Shown piece by piece: positions 51,025 to 59,713 of a stretch of DNA of 64,000 nucleotides. Both the position numbers and the translations under genes were made by a program. Origin of the DNA: Streptomyces sp. NBC_01689 (GTDB lineage: Bacteria; Actinomycetota; Actinomycetes; Streptomycetales; Streptomycetaceae); assembly GCF_036250675.1 (NCBI RefSeq), contig NZ_CP109592.1:6634001-6698000 (forward strand), written 5' to 3'. Every line of letters begins with the position of its first letter. Within the stretch, counting starts at the first letter, position 1. The notes below the pieces were generated by a model, which was not told the origin of the DNA, did no database searches, and worked only from the letters and a program-made list of their open reading frames with translations.

Positions 51025-52458
51025 TCAGAGCATCCAGAGCAGGCCCGCGCCGCCCAGATAACTGGGACTGCGGTCGCTGAGGCCGACGGAGGACGGGGTG
51101 AACTCGTGGCAGCCCCGTGCCGTCGGGCCGGTGGTGGTCCCGGGGAAGACCCAGACAGCACCCGGGCCCATGTTCTCGAACGCCGCGCCGACGAACAGCT
51201 CGGGCCTGCCGTCCCCGTTCACGTCTCCGACGGCGACCGTCGTGCCGAACGCGTCATCGGATTCCGAGGTGTCCGGGACGTCGGCCGTGTCCTGGGTGAA
51301 GGAGTACGATCCGGCGCCGAGCGCACCCGAGCGGCGGCCCGGAATGATGGTGACCTGCCCAGCGCGGGACCTGCCCTCGCGCGGGGTTCCGACCACGATG
51401 TCGGCGAGTCCGTCCCGGTTGAGGTCGGCCACGGCAAGTGCGCCGCCGAAGGCGTCGCCCTTGTCACTCGTGCCGGGCACTCCGGCGGTGTTCTGGGTCA
51501 GCTGCACCGGCTTGGCGTCGAAGGGGATGCCCTGCTTCGCCCCGTACCAGACCAGGACACGCCCGCCGTGCGCCCCGTCCACGCCGTCCTTGGCGGGCTC
51601 GTCGGGGTCGCCGACCACCAGGTCGGCGTACGAGTCGCCGTCGATGTCGCCGGTGGCGGCGATGAGGCCGTTGCCCTGGGCCATGTAGTCGTCGTACATC
51701 ATCCCGGGGCCCCTGTAGACCTCACCGCCGCTGAGGCCGGCCAGACGGACGGTGATGGCAACCGGGTCGGGGGCACCGTCGTGGTTGAAGTCGCCGAGCG
51801 CGACGCTCGCGAGGGAGGGCGTGTTCCGGTTGTACACCCGGGACCCGTAGGTGCCGGTACGGCTGAACGGCCCGGTGAAGTAGACGGAACCGTCGGTACC
51901 GGCGACCGCGACCTGCGTCTTGGCTCCGGGGCCGCCGGCGAACACAGCGACATCGCGCCCGTACTCTCTCGCCCCGTCGTGGGGTCTGGCGGGATTCGGC
52001 AGGTCGGTGCCGCTCGTCAACCCGTTCTTGCTGCCCCACAGCGCCACGACCGCGCCCGAGTCGTTGCCCTTGGACGTGTCCTCGTAGGGGGCGGCGACCA
52101 CCAGGTCGGCAAAGCCGTCGCGGTTGATGTCGGCCGTGGCGGTGGCCGCCCCGAACCCGTCGCCCGCCTCGGCCGAGTCCGGCACGCCGGCACTGTTCTG
52201 AGTAATGGTCTGCCGCCTGCTTGCCGACAGTCCCGACTTCGATCCGTACAGCACGACGACGGCACCGGCCCCGTCCTTGCCGGCCACGTTCGCGCCCGGT
52301 GCGGGCAGAACCGCGTCCCGGTACCCGTCCCCGTTGAAGTCACCCGGTACCGCGCCGTGCACGGCCACCGCAGGGGCGACCGGCCCCAGGGCCGTGGTCC
52401 CCAGCGTGACGACCACGGCCACGGCTCTCCATCTCCCCTTGAACCTCTGACGTGTCAT
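51025..52458 (-). CDS. Secreted FG-GAP/VCBS repeat protein (integrin-like propeller)
   Basis: 477 residues. A signal peptide (about 1-35, AVAVVVTLGTTALGPVAPAV then A-V-A-V-H-G) precedes a beta-propeller of about seven FG-GAP repeats, each with a calcium loop of D-x-[DN]-x-D-G/S type: G-D-F-N-G-D-G, A-D-I-N-R-D-G, G-D-F-N-H-D-G, G-D-I-D-G-D-S, A-D-L-N-R-D-G, G-D-V-N-G-D-G. Such proteins are secreted or wall-associated and bind proteins or carbohydrates; no enzyme domain is present. ATG 52458 has GGAGGGGG five bases upstream. Confidence 0.93.
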   Translation of the reverse strand: MTRQRFKGRWRAVAVVVTLGTTALGPVAPAVAVHGAVPGDFNGDGYRDAVLPAPGANVAGKDGAGAVVVLYGSKSGLSASRRQTITQNSAGVPDSAEAGDGFGAATATADINRDGFADLVVAAPYEDTSKGNDSGAVVALWGSKNGLTSGTDLPNPARPHDGAREYGRDVAVFAGGPGAKTQVAVAGTDGSVYFTGPFSRTGTYGSRVYNRNTPSLASVALGDFNHDGAPDPVAITVRLAGLSGGEVYRGPGMMYDDYMAQGNGLIAATGDIDGDSYADLVVGDPDEPAKDGVDGAHGGRVLVWYGAKQGIPFDAKPVQLTQNTAGVPGTSDKGDAFGGALAVADLNRDGLADIVVGTPREGRSRAGQVTIIPGRRSGALGAGSYSFTQDTADVPDTSESDDAFGTTVAVGDVNGDGRPELFVGAAFENMGPGAVWVFPGTTTGPTARGCHEFTPSSVGLSDRSPSYLGGAGLLWML

Positions 52459-52736
52459 ACAACCCCCTCCATCTCGGCGCACCGACCGTGCGCCGACAAC
52501 ACGGCGGGATTGTAAAGCCAGGAGATGACGAGAAAGTGGGGTGGAGCCCAGAGGCTTTGCCCCTGGTCAAGTGGCACTCGGGAGGGAAGCAAGGGACTTG
52601 CAGGGTGTGGTGGACAACGCACAGATCTTCGGCGTCGTGGAACGCGTCGTCCTGCACGCTGACGGTGATCGCCTACGGTCGCGGACTGGCGGAACGGGCA
52701 CAGGCCACGTCCATCAGGTCAAGTACTCTCGGCCGG

Positions 52737-53150
52737 ATGCCTCGCCGTCTGAACGCGCCGCGCCGTCTGGTCGTCGACGGGCGTGTGTACATGTGGACGA
52801 TGCGTCACGACCATCGGAGGGACAACGACGGTCGCCCCGTGGACTGTCGTCAGATCCTCACGATCTCCCCGCAGCCTTCCGGTATCGGGGGTCCGCTGCG
52901 CATCGTCTTCGCCGACGGCGCCGGTCGGTACATCCAGGGCGGGGCGCCCTTCGGTTCCGGTGACGTGGGCCTCTCCCGCGGCGCACACCTGAACCTGCAC
53001 GAACCGGGTGCCGTCCGGGCGTTGCTGGACGTGGCACTCGCCCGCGGGTGGCGTCCGGAGGTACGGGGAGTGCTGGAGGTCGACGGCTGGTCCCTGCTGG
53101 AGGCGGTCGCAGCCGCGCGAGCGAGCGACGCCGGTCCCGAGGGCCCGTAG
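52737..53150 (+). CDS. Hypothetical protein
   Basis: 137 residues beginning M-P-R-R-L-N-A-P-R-R-L-V-V-D-G-R-V-Y-M-W-T. Beta-rich first half, then a helix-strand end (AVRALLDVALARGWRPEVRG, VLEVDGWSLLEAVAAAR). No known family recognised; similar small proteins are frequent in Streptomyces. The ATG at 52737 has no strong ribosome site. Divergent from the FG-GAP gene across a 278-bp gap with no other feature seen. Confidence 0.75.
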   Translation: MPRRLNAPRRLVVDGRVYMWTMRHDHRRDNDGRPVDCRQILTISPQPSGIGGPLRIVFADGAGRYIQGGAPFGSGDVGLSRGAHLNLHEPGAVRALLDVALARGWRPEVRGVLEVDGWSLLEAVAAARASDAGPEGP

Positions 53151-53267
53151 GAGGCGCCCCTCCTCACCCGGTTCGACGGCGTGAGGCCTTGTCGGGTCGT
53201 GCCCGGAGCGCACCGGCACGGCGGATGTCGGCGGGTGTCGGACCGGACGGCCGTTGTCCCCGCCTCG

Positions 53268-53834
53268 TCACGCGGCGTCGGACCAGGGCTTGCCCGCGGC
53301 CCAGTGGCTGACCCGGCCGACGAATCCCGGCTCGGCCGTGGTGAACCCGAACGCGGCTCCGAACGGAGTGGCACCTTCCCCCGTGATCAACCAGACGTGT
53401 CCACGGTGCGGCCCGGTGACGACCAGGTGCCAGTACATGCCGCATCCGTCCGTCCCGAGGACGATCGACCCGTGGTCGAAGACTCCGTCCTTGGTCCGAC
53501 CGGATTCCTCCGACGGCTCCTCGTCGTCCTCTTCCCACAGCCATGGCGAGGTGAGGGGGAAGGGCCGGCTCATGTCGCGTTCCGGTCGGCCGTCCCCCCA
53601 GTCGTCGGGCAGCTCTGCCAGGCCCACCAGCCCGTAGTCCGGCGGTCCGGAGTACGAGCCGTCGGTGATCTCCGCGACGAAGGTCCGATAGGGCTCCGGC
53701 AGGACGACGCGGTGCTCCGCTTCGAAGGCTCGCACCGCTTCCCAGCCCAGCGCGGACCGGCCGCCGTCGTCGTCGACGGAGAAGGCCGCACGGAGCACCG
53801 CGAGGTCATGAGGATCTGCCTGCTCGACGTTCAT
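53268..53834 (-). CDS. SMI1/KNR4 family protein
   Basis: 188 residues. A SMI1/KNR4 fold is suggested by the helix V-R-A-F-E-A-E-H-R-V-V-L-P-E-P-Y-R-T-F, the acidic D-G-S-Y-S-G-P-P-D-Y-G-L loop, and the W-H-L-V-V-T-G strand. SMI1 proteins often neutralise polymorphic toxins or bind partners in the cytoplasm. No toxin gene is adjacent here, so an immunity role is only possible. ATG 53834 gives M-N-V-E-Q; no strong ribosome site. Confidence 0.85.
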   Translation of the reverse strand: MNVEQADPHDLAVLRAAFSVDDDGGRSALGWEAVRAFEAEHRVVLPEPYRTFVAEITDGSYSGPPDYGLVGLAELPDDWGDGRPERDMSRPFPLTSPWLWEEDDEEPSEESGRTKDGVFDHGSIVLGTDGCGMYWHLVVTGPHRGHVWLITGEGATPFGAAFGFTTAEPGFVGRVSHWAAGKPWSDAA

Positions 53835-53980
53835 ACGGCCATGGATACCAGTCGGCGCTGACAGCGGACCGTCCTCCGCCCATCGGACCTGCTGGCCCAT
53901 CCGTCCTCCTGGCGCAGCGTCCGCCGTCGTCATCGGCTTGAATACCGGTCTGAACTGCCGTCGCCCCGGGGGAACATGAC

Positions 53981-54379
53981 ATGACCGTCACCACGTTTCT
54001 GAGATCCGTTCTCGCCGCCACCGTCCTGGCCGCGGTCACTGGCTGCGGAGCGTCGTCCGTGCCGGACGGAGCCGGGGCCACGGCGACGGCCGGTTCGGGA
54101 GTCGCCGCGCCGAGTCGTTCGACGAATGTCCAACCCGTCAGCGCCGTCATGCCCGACGTGACCGGCGGCAACGCCGGGCGCGCGTACGAACAGATGCGCT
54201 CCGAAATCGACATGGTCTTCAAGGACGCGAGCGGGCGCGGACGTCCGGTGGACGACCCGGCCGGGTGGAAGATCTGCGGCTCCCGGCCGGGACCGTACCA
54301 GCAGATCACCGACTATCCGGTGGTCTTCGAGGTGGTCAAGGTCTCGGAGAGCTGTGAGGACGTGACGCCGAAGCGGTGA
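53981..54379 (+). CDS. Small lipoprotein with PASTA-like segment
   Basis: 132 residues. The signal peptide (FLRSVLAATVLAAVTGCGAS) ends in a lipobox, so the mature protein is lipid-anchored outside the membrane. After a Ser/Thr/Ala linker, M-P-D-V-T-G-G-N-A-G-R-A-Y-E-Q-M resembles the start of a PASTA domain, which binds peptidoglycan; two later Cys (I-C-G, S-C-E-D) could pair. The ATG at 53981 has GGGGG upstream. A cell-surface role is likely, but unproven. Confidence 0.82.
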   Translation: MTVTTFLRSVLAATVLAAVTGCGASSVPDGAGATATAGSGVAAPSRSTNVQPVSAVMPDVTGGNAGRAYEQMRSEIDMVFKDASGRGRPVDDPAGWKICGSRPGPYQQITDYPVVFEVVKVSESCEDVTPKR

Positions 54380-54468
54380 GCGCCCGGCGAACTCCGCCTC
54401 GGTATCGCGCGATCGGCCGGGGCGCGGGGGACGGCCGTTCGGTGCCGGCGGAGGTCGCGCGGGCTTCG

Positions 54469-55044
54469 TCAGAAGGCGCCGTCGGCGAGGGGCCCGCCCG
54501 TTCTGTCGCGGACGGTGACGAGGCCGTTGTCCGACTCGTAGCAGGAGCCGAACGCGGAGGCGATGAGCTTGCCCTCGGCCTGGTGCGGGCCGGTGGGGCC
54601 ACCGTCGAAATCCGTGAACACCTCGGGATTGTCCAGCGTGTTGCTGCGTCTGTCGGCCCCGGTCACCTTCGTGACGTGCCGGACGGCCGCCTTCTCGGCG
54701 GCGGTGCCGTTCCGGTCCACGCAGGACGTGAAATCGGCCGCCTGCGAACCCGCCCCGGAGCCGCCGCGCGAGTCGCTCCCCGCCCGGTTCCCCGCCTCGC
54801 CGTGGACGGCGGGGGAGTGCGGGCCGTCGCCGTCCTCGCCGCCGTCGCCCGCCGTACCGGCGATCCCGATGACCACGACGAGGCCGAGGATCCCCAGGCA
54901 GCCGAGCCCCGCGACGCGGCCCGCGCCGCGCCGTCCGGGTGGTTCGGGCGCCGGAGAACCGTGGTCCGGTTCTGGTCCCGGTACCGGTGCGGGGCCGCCC
55001 CGGCCGGGCTGTCGTAGCCGCTGCGGACGCTCGTGGTCGCTCAT
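54469..55044 (-). CDS. Single-pass membrane protein with extracytoplasmic domain
   Basis: 191 residues. A Pro/Arg-rich cytoplasmic start leads to one helix (VAGLGCLGILGLVVVIGIAG), a Gly/Ser/Asp linker, and a C-terminal domain with two conserved-looking Cys (F-T-S-C-V-D-R and G-S-C-Y-E-S-D) that may form a disulphide outside the cell. AGGGGAG precedes ATG 55044. Convergent with the lipoprotein gene. Function unknown. Confidence 0.83.
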   Translation of the reverse strand: MSDHERPQRLRQPGRGGPAPVPGPEPDHGSPAPEPPGRRGAGRVAGLGCLGILGLVVVIGIAGTAGDGGEDGDGPHSPAVHGEAGNRAGSDSRGGSGAGSQAADFTSCVDRNGTAAEKAAVRHVTKVTGADRRSNTLDNPEVFTDFDGGPTGPHQAEGKLIASAFGSCYESDNGLVTVRDRTGGPLADGAF

Positions 55045-55208
55045 GGTCTCCCCTGGGTGCTTCGGGCCGTGCTGTTTACGAGGGGGAGGGAGATGAGCGG
55101 GGGTGAGGTTGTCTCATTTTGGGTTGTTTCATCCGGAAGGGGGAGGGTGCCTGCCAGGATTCCTGGCGGGTATCCCGGCGGCTCCGGCGGATGCGGCGGC
55201 CGAGACCC

Positions 55209-55553
55209 CTACGACGGGTTCGCGGGCGGCGTTCCGTAGGCGTGCTTCAGCCTCGCGCGGGCGTCGACCGTCTCCGGGGCCGCGACCTCCGACCAGAAAC
55301 GGTGGCACGTCACGAACACGGCGAGCTCCCGCTCGCGCTGCCTGAGCTTCTCGACCTCGGCCTGTTCGTCGGCGGTCCAGCCGGGGGACGCCGGGCGCTC
55401 CACCTGACGCCAGCCCTTGTCGTCACTGAAGCCGTCCAGGGGTTCCACCGACCAGGGGAGCCGCTTGAGCAGGGCCAGGAGCTCCGCTCGGACCTGATGC
55501 AGCTCCTCCTGGCCCGCCAGGAGGTCACTCGGGAAGTCATAGGTCGCAGCCAC
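55209..55553 (-). CDS. Hypothetical helical protein
   Basis: 114 residues, almost wholly helical and charged: LLAGQEELHQVRAELLALLK, then EQAEVEKLRQRERELAVFVT and a W-S-E-V-A-A-P-E-T-V end. It begins M-A-A-T-Y-D-F-P-S-D-L-L. Small proteins of this kind are common and conserved in Streptomyces without known function. No signal or membrane segment. Confidence 0.82.
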   Translation of the reverse strand: MAATYDFPSDLLAGQEELHQVRAELLALLKRLPWSVEPLDGFSDDKGWRQVERPASPGWTADEQAEVEKLRQRERELAVFVTCHRFWSEVAAPETVDARARLKHAYGTPPANPS

Positions 55554-55714
55554 GCGGCAATGGTACGCCTGTTCGATTTTGGGGTGCGAGTTCCTTCCGG
55601 GAGTTCACACGAACGGTTGGTCGACACGGCGTGCCCGAACCGGGGTGGGGGGCGCGGACCGTCCGCGCCGAACTGTCCAGCCGAAGCCGGGCAGGCGTGA
55701 CCGGGCAGTGGGAA

Positions 55715-55756
55715 TGGACAGCTTGGACTGGACAGCCTGAACTGGACAGTCTCAAC
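55715..55756 (+). repeat. Three 14-bp tandem repeats upstream of marR
   Basis: TGGACAGCTTGGAC, TGGACAGCCTGAAC and TGGACAGTCTCAAC run head to tail, ending 21 bases before the marR ATG, where the promoter must lie. Likely operator sites for the MarR protein or a slipped promoter duplication. Confidence 0.85.
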
Positions 55757-55777
55757 TGATGGATTTAGTGTGGCGCC

Positions 55778-56227
55778 ATGGACGACAGCGCCGAGGGCAT
55801 CTCCGAGTCCGCCGCCCGCGCGGCGCAGGATCTCCGCGTGGCCTTCAACCGGCTGCGGCGACGGATCCGGGAGGTCTCCGAGCGGCAGGACCTCACCCCC
55901 TCGCAGGTCTCCGCGCTCACCCTGGTGAGCAAGAGCGGAGCCGCGACGGCCAGCGCGCTGGCGGCCACCGAGGGGGTCCGGCCGCAGTCCATGGCCGCCA
56001 CCCTCGCGGTCCTCGACCAGCAGGGACTGATCGCCCGCAACCCGGACCCGGGCGACGGGCGCCGACAGCTCGTCACGCTGACCGACGCCGGCCGCGAGCG
56101 GGTCGAGGGCACTCGGCAGGCCCGTGGGGAGTGGCTGGCCAAGGCCCTCCAGGAACGCTGTACGGAGGCCGAGCGGCAGAGCGTCATCGAGGCGATGGCC
56201 GTACTGGACCGGCTCACCCGCCCGTGA
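55778..56227 (+). CDS. MarR family transcriptional regulator
   Basis: 149 residues with the winged helix L-T-P-S-Q-V-S-A-L-T-L-V, the recognition helix G-V-R-P-Q-S-M-A-A-T-L-A-V-L, and the wing D-P-G-D-G-R-R-Q-L-V-T-L-T. It probably represses itself through the 14-bp repeats just upstream and may control the isochorismatase-family gene 420 bp downstream. MarR ligands are often small aromatic acids, which fits that neighbour; inferred. Confidence 0.92.
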   Translation: MDDSAEGISESAARAAQDLRVAFNRLRRRIREVSERQDLTPSQVSALTLVSKSGAATASALAATEGVRPQSMAATLAVLDQQGLIARNPDPGDGRRQLVTLTDAGRERVEGTRQARGEWLAKALQERCTEAERQSVIEAMAVLDRLTRP

Positions 56228-56649
56228 TACGCGCCCTCCGCGTACGCGCTCCACGTACGGCCTTCCCGCACGCCCTTCGGCGACCCGCACCGCCTTCCGG
56301 CGCCACCGTCACCGCCACGGTCCGCACGGCCGACAGGGTCCGCACGGCCGCCACCGTCCTCACGGCCGACAGGGCCGCCACGACCGTCGCGGTCACCCGC
56401 CCCGCACTCCACGCGGCCGACGGCACCGCCGTCCGTACGGCCGCTGCCGACACCGCCCCCGGGCCGTCGACGGCACCGCCCTCCGTACGGCCCACGGCGC
56501 CGCCCTCCACGCGGACGGCGCCGACCGCGGCGGGCCGCACCCACCGGCCCGCCTCCCTCCCACCAGGGGGACCGCCCGCCGGAGCCCCGTCGCTCCCGGC
56601 GGCGACCCTCCCGTACCCGCACCGGCACACCCCTCCGAAAGGCCTGACC
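56228..56649. other. Repetitive G+C-rich spacer between marR and the isochorismatase gene
   Basis: Built from recurring CACGGCCGACAGGG, GTCCGTACGGCC and GACGGCACCGCC units. A plus-strand frame runs through it in phase with the isochorismatase gene but reads low-complexity Thr/Ala/Pro, so it is not accepted as part of the protein. No terminator recognised. Confidence 0.65.
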
Positions 56650-57237
56650 ATGGCAGCCACCACGCTCGACCCGCACACCGCCCTCGTCGTCATCGACCTG
56701 CAGCACGGCATCGTCGGGAACCCGGGCCTCGCCCCCCACTCCGCCGCCGACGTCGTGGAGCGGTCGGTGCTGCTCGCCGACGCCTTCCGCGAGCGGGGCC
56801 TTCCCGTCGTCCTCGTCCGCGTCACCGCGGCTCCCGACGGAGCGGACGCCGTGCCCGGCCGCAACGACGGACCGAGCCGCGCCCGCAGCTTCCCCGAGGG
56901 CTGGGACGTCGTCGTCGACGAACTGGCCGGGCACGCCGAGGACATCACCGTGACCAAGCGGAACTGGGGCGCCTTCTACGGCACCGACCTCGACCTGCAG
57001 CTGCGCCGCCGCGGGGTCACCCAGATCGTGCTGACGGGCATCGCCACCAGCATCGGTGTCGAGTCCAGCGCCCGCGCCGCCCACGAGCACGGCTACCACG
57101 TCACCCTCGCCACCGACGCCATGACCGACCTGGACGGCGAGACCCACCGCAACAGCGTCGAGCGGATCTTCCCGCGCCTCGGCGAGACCGGCACGACCGC
57201 CGAGATCGTGGAACTGCTCGCCAAGACCCACGCCTGA
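56650..57237 (+). CDS. Isochorismatase family hydrolase, Gly in place of the nucleophile Cys
   Basis: 195 residues. The Asp (V-V-I-D-L-Q) and Lys (V-T-K-R-N-W-G-A-F) of the family triad are present, but the nucleophile position reads A-T-S-I-G-V-E-S-S, Gly where cysteine hydrolases have Cys. True isochorismatases (EntB/PhzD) also lack the Cys, so hydrolysis of an enol ether or similar bond is plausible, while an amidase is unlikely. ATG 56650 follows AAAGG. Same strand as marR, likely under its control. Confidence 0.9.
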   Translation: MAATTLDPHTALVVIDLQHGIVGNPGLAPHSAADVVERSVLLADAFRERGLPVVLVRVTAAPDGADAVPGRNDGPSRARSFPEGWDVVVDELAGHAEDITVTKRNWGAFYGTDLDLQLRRRGVTQIVLTGIATSIGVESSARAAHEHGYHVTLATDAMTDLDGETHRNSVERIFPRLGETGTTAEIVELLAKTHA

Positions 57238-57270
57238 TCCGGGCCCCGCGTGACCTGATCCGGCCCCGCG

Positions 57271-58269
57271 TCAGCGGGGAACCGCGTCCTCCACCTCGCG
57301 CACCAGCCGCTCCGCGACCGGCACGGGCACCCCGTGCCGGGCCGCGGCCCGCAGCAACGCGCCCCCGATCGCGTCCAGTTCGAGCGGCCGGCCGGCCTCG
57401 GCGTCCCGCTGCATGGAGGACTTCGCGCCGGGCGGGAAGGCGTCGTAGCGGGCGAGAGCCGTCGCCGGGTCGGCCGGGGCCCCGCTCGCCCGGCTGACGG
57501 CGGCCGTCTCCGCGACGAGAGCCGTCAACTCCGTCCGGTGCAGCGTGCGCACCTCGCCCAGCGGCACCCCGTACCGCGTCGTGAGCAGCGCGAACGGGGC
57601 GAGGAACGCCATCTTCGCCCACAGCACCGCGGCCTCGTCGGCCTGTACGCGGACGTCCGGCCCGGCCGCCGCGAGGACCCCGGCGAGCGCGTCCAGCCGC
57701 TCGCGGGCCACCGTGTCACCGGTGAGGTCGATCTCCGCGAAGGGGCTGGCGTGGTCGATCACCCCGGGGGCGGTCCGGGTCGACTCGACACGGATGACCG
57801 CGGGTGCCACCCGGGCCGGTCCGTACCGGGCGCGCAGGGCCGCGGGGTGTTCGACACCGTTCAGGAACGGGACGAGCAGACCGTCGCCGAGCGCCCGCGC
57901 GGGCACCCGGTCCAGCGCCGTGTCCAACGCCGTGTGCTTGACCGTGATCAGGCAGGCGTCGACCGGTTCGCGCAGTTCGGTGTCCGCCTCCACCCGGGCC
58001 GTGAACTCCCCGAACCGGCCGCTGCGGACCCGGATTCCGTCCGCGCGCAGCACCTCCGCCGTGGTGTCCCCGGCCAGGCAGATCACCCGGTGCCCGGCGC
58101 GCGCCACCAGCGCGGCGAGCAGCCCGCCGACACCGCCGGGGCCCAGTACCGCCACGGTGAACCGCTCGCCACGCCCGTCCCGTACGCCGCTGGCATCGCG
58201 CTCGTCGCGTACGTCGCCCACGCCACGCCCGTCCCGTACATCGCGCCCGTCCCGTACGTCCTTCGTCAT
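57271..58269 (-). CDS. panE: 2-Dehydropantoate 2-reductase family protein with repetitive N-terminus
   Basis: 332 residues. The Rossmann motif V-A-V-L-G-P-G-G-V-G-G-L-L begins near residue 36, and the ApbA/PanE catalytic segments T-V-K-H-T-A-L, N-G-V-E-H and W-A-K-M-A-F-L are present. It reduces ketopantoate to pantoate or acts on a related 2-oxo acid. The first 30 residues are V-R-D-G-R-like repeats encoded by short DNA repeats (58185-58262) and are not part of the fold; the true start could be downstream. ATG 58269 gives the reading used. Confidence 0.82.
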   Translation of the reverse strand: MTKDVRDGRDVRDGRGVGDVRDERDASGVRDGRGERFTVAVLGPGGVGGLLAALVARAGHRVICLAGDTTAEVLRADGIRVRSGRFGEFTARVEADTELREPVDACLITVKHTALDTALDRVPARALGDGLLVPFLNGVEHPAALRARYGPARVAPAVIRVESTRTAPGVIDHASPFAEIDLTGDTVARERLDALAGVLAAAGPDVRVQADEAAVLWAKMAFLAPFALLTTRYGVPLGEVRTLHRTELTALVAETAAVSRASGAPADPATALARYDAFPPGAKSSMQRDAEAGRPLELDAIGGALLRAAARHGVPVPVAERLVREVEDAVPR

Positions 58270-58464
58270 GTCCGTCCGATCCTCTCGTCGGTCGGCCCCG
58301 GAAACGGTGGCCGCCTGGAGTGGATCATGCCGGGCGACGCCGTCCGGCGCCACAGCCGCGCGGACGCGCCCCGGCTCCGGAGGGTGCACCCGGTGCCGGG
58401 AACGGGGCGGCCGGATCCGGCGGCCCGAGGGTCAGGGCGGTGCCGTTCGCGCGAGACTGGGCGT

Positions 58465-58692
58465 ATGTGCCGCAGCATCAAGACTCTCCGCCCGCCCGTA
58501 CTCCCCGAAGAGGCCACCGAGGAGGACATCCACGCCGCCGCCCTCCAGTACGTCCGCAAGGTCTCGGGCTTCCGTGCCCCGGCCGCCCACAACCGCGAGG
58601 TGTTCGAACGGGCGGTCGAGGCGGTCGCGGCCGCCACGGCCGAACTGCTGGGAGATCTGGAGGTCCGCGGGGTCACCCGACGGGCGGGCTGA
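58465..58692 (+). CDS. DUF2277 family protein
   Basis: 75 residues: M-C-R-S-I-K-T-L-R-P-P, then E-E-A-T-E-E-D-I-H-A-A-A-L-Q-Y-V-R-K-V-S-G, the signature of DUF2277, a small, widely conserved helical family of unknown function. The ATG at 58465 matches the family start exactly. Divergent from the panE-like gene. Confidence 0.93.
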   Translation: MCRSIKTLRPPVLPEEATEEDIHAAALQYVRKVSGFRAPAAHNREVFERAVEAVAAATAELLGDLEVRGVTRRAG

Positions 58693-58821
58693 GCCGTCCC
58701 TTGGAGAGGCCGGCCGCCGGGATTCGTCACGGGCCGCGGCCAGGACTCGTCACGGGCCGCGCTGGGCGCGGCGTGAGGCGCACGCGGTGTTCCGCCGGTC
58801 AGGTGCGCGGTGCTCCGCGGG

Positions 58822-59454
58822 TCAGGCGCCGGTGCCCGACTCCCGGGGCACGGGCCGGCGCATCAGATACGCGGCGCCCGCGCCGGCGCCGAACAGCGCC
58901 GCGAACGAGACTCCCGTGGCGAGCCAGGTCGCGCCCAGCCACTGGCCGCCGAAGTAGCCGAGGGCCACGCTGTACACGGCCCAGGCCAGGCCCGCGAGTA
59001 TGGACCAGGGCAGGAACTCGCGGACGCGGCGGTGGGCCGCGCCGGCGCCGAGCGAGACGACCGACCGGCCGGCGGGCGCGAAGCGGGCGAGGACGACCAG
59101 CGCGCCGCCCGCGCCTCCGCCCCGCGCGAGCACCGCGCCGAGACGTTCCTGCGCGCTGGAGAGCCTGCGGGAGCGGGCGATGGCGCGGTCCAGGCGCTCG
59201 CCGCCGCGCCAGGCCAGCCGGAACGCCACGAGGTCGCCGAGGACCGAGGCGGTGGCCGCGGAGAGGGTGAGCGCGAGGATGTCGGGGACCGCGTGCGGCA
59301 CGGCTCCCGTGGAACCCGCCGCCGCGGCGGTGGCCGCCGTGATGACCAGGACGCCGCTGGGCAGCACCGGCAGGAAGACGTCCAGCAGGACCGAGACGGC
59401 CACCGCCGCGTAGATCCACGGGCTGCCCGTCAGCGACCCCACACTCTCCAGCAC
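58822..59454 (-). CDS. DedA family membrane protein
   Basis: 210 residues with the DedA layout: V-F-L-P-V-L-P-S-G-V-L after the first helix, an internal helix pair, F-A-P-A-G-R-S-V-V-S-L-G-A-G in the re-entrant segment (the usual R-F-x-P-G-x-R), and two closing helices. DedA proteins handle lipid carriers or proton-linked transport. GTG 59454 has GGGGAG six bases upstream; a longer start at 59535 is unlikely. Convergent with the DUF2277 gene. Confidence 0.92.
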   Translation of the reverse strand: MLESVGSLTGSPWIYAAVAVSVLLDVFLPVLPSGVLVITAATAAAAGSTGAVPHAVPDILALTLSAATASVLGDLVAFRLAWRGGERLDRAIARSRRLSSAQERLGAVLARGGGAGGALVVLARFAPAGRSVVSLGAGAAHRRVREFLPWSILAGLAWAVYSVALGYFGGQWLGATWLATGVSFAALFGAGAGAAYLMRRPVPRESGTGA

Positions 59455-59623
59455 CGGAACTCCCCTGTACTCCCCCGAAGGCACGACCTCGCCGCTACGT
59501 CGCGGGGGAGCGGCAGGGCGGCCTGTGACAGCCATACAGCGTACGCGGCGGGTGTGACAGCGGGGTCACGGGGGGCTTATCTGTTGCTCACGGTGCGTTG
59601 ACCCCGAGGGGCGGACCACGGGG

Positions 59624-59657
59624 CGGCGCCCGCCTCCTCGGTGGGTGGCGGGCGCCG
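59624..59657 (-). terminator. Terminator after doxX
   Basis: CGGCGCCCGCC (59624-59634) pairs with GGCGGGCGCCG (59647-59657), 11 bp, 12-base loop, 57 bases past the doxX stop on the minus strand. Confidence 0.75.
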
Positions 59658-59713
59658 TGTCGTACGGGGTCGACCGGGGTGGGCCGAGCCGGCCAGGTCC
59701 GTCGCGGAGCGGG

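Noticed and set aside
56228..56649. In-frame N-terminal extension of the isochorismatase
   Set aside because: Low-complexity translation from repeated ACGGCC units; the family starts at the ATG at 56650.
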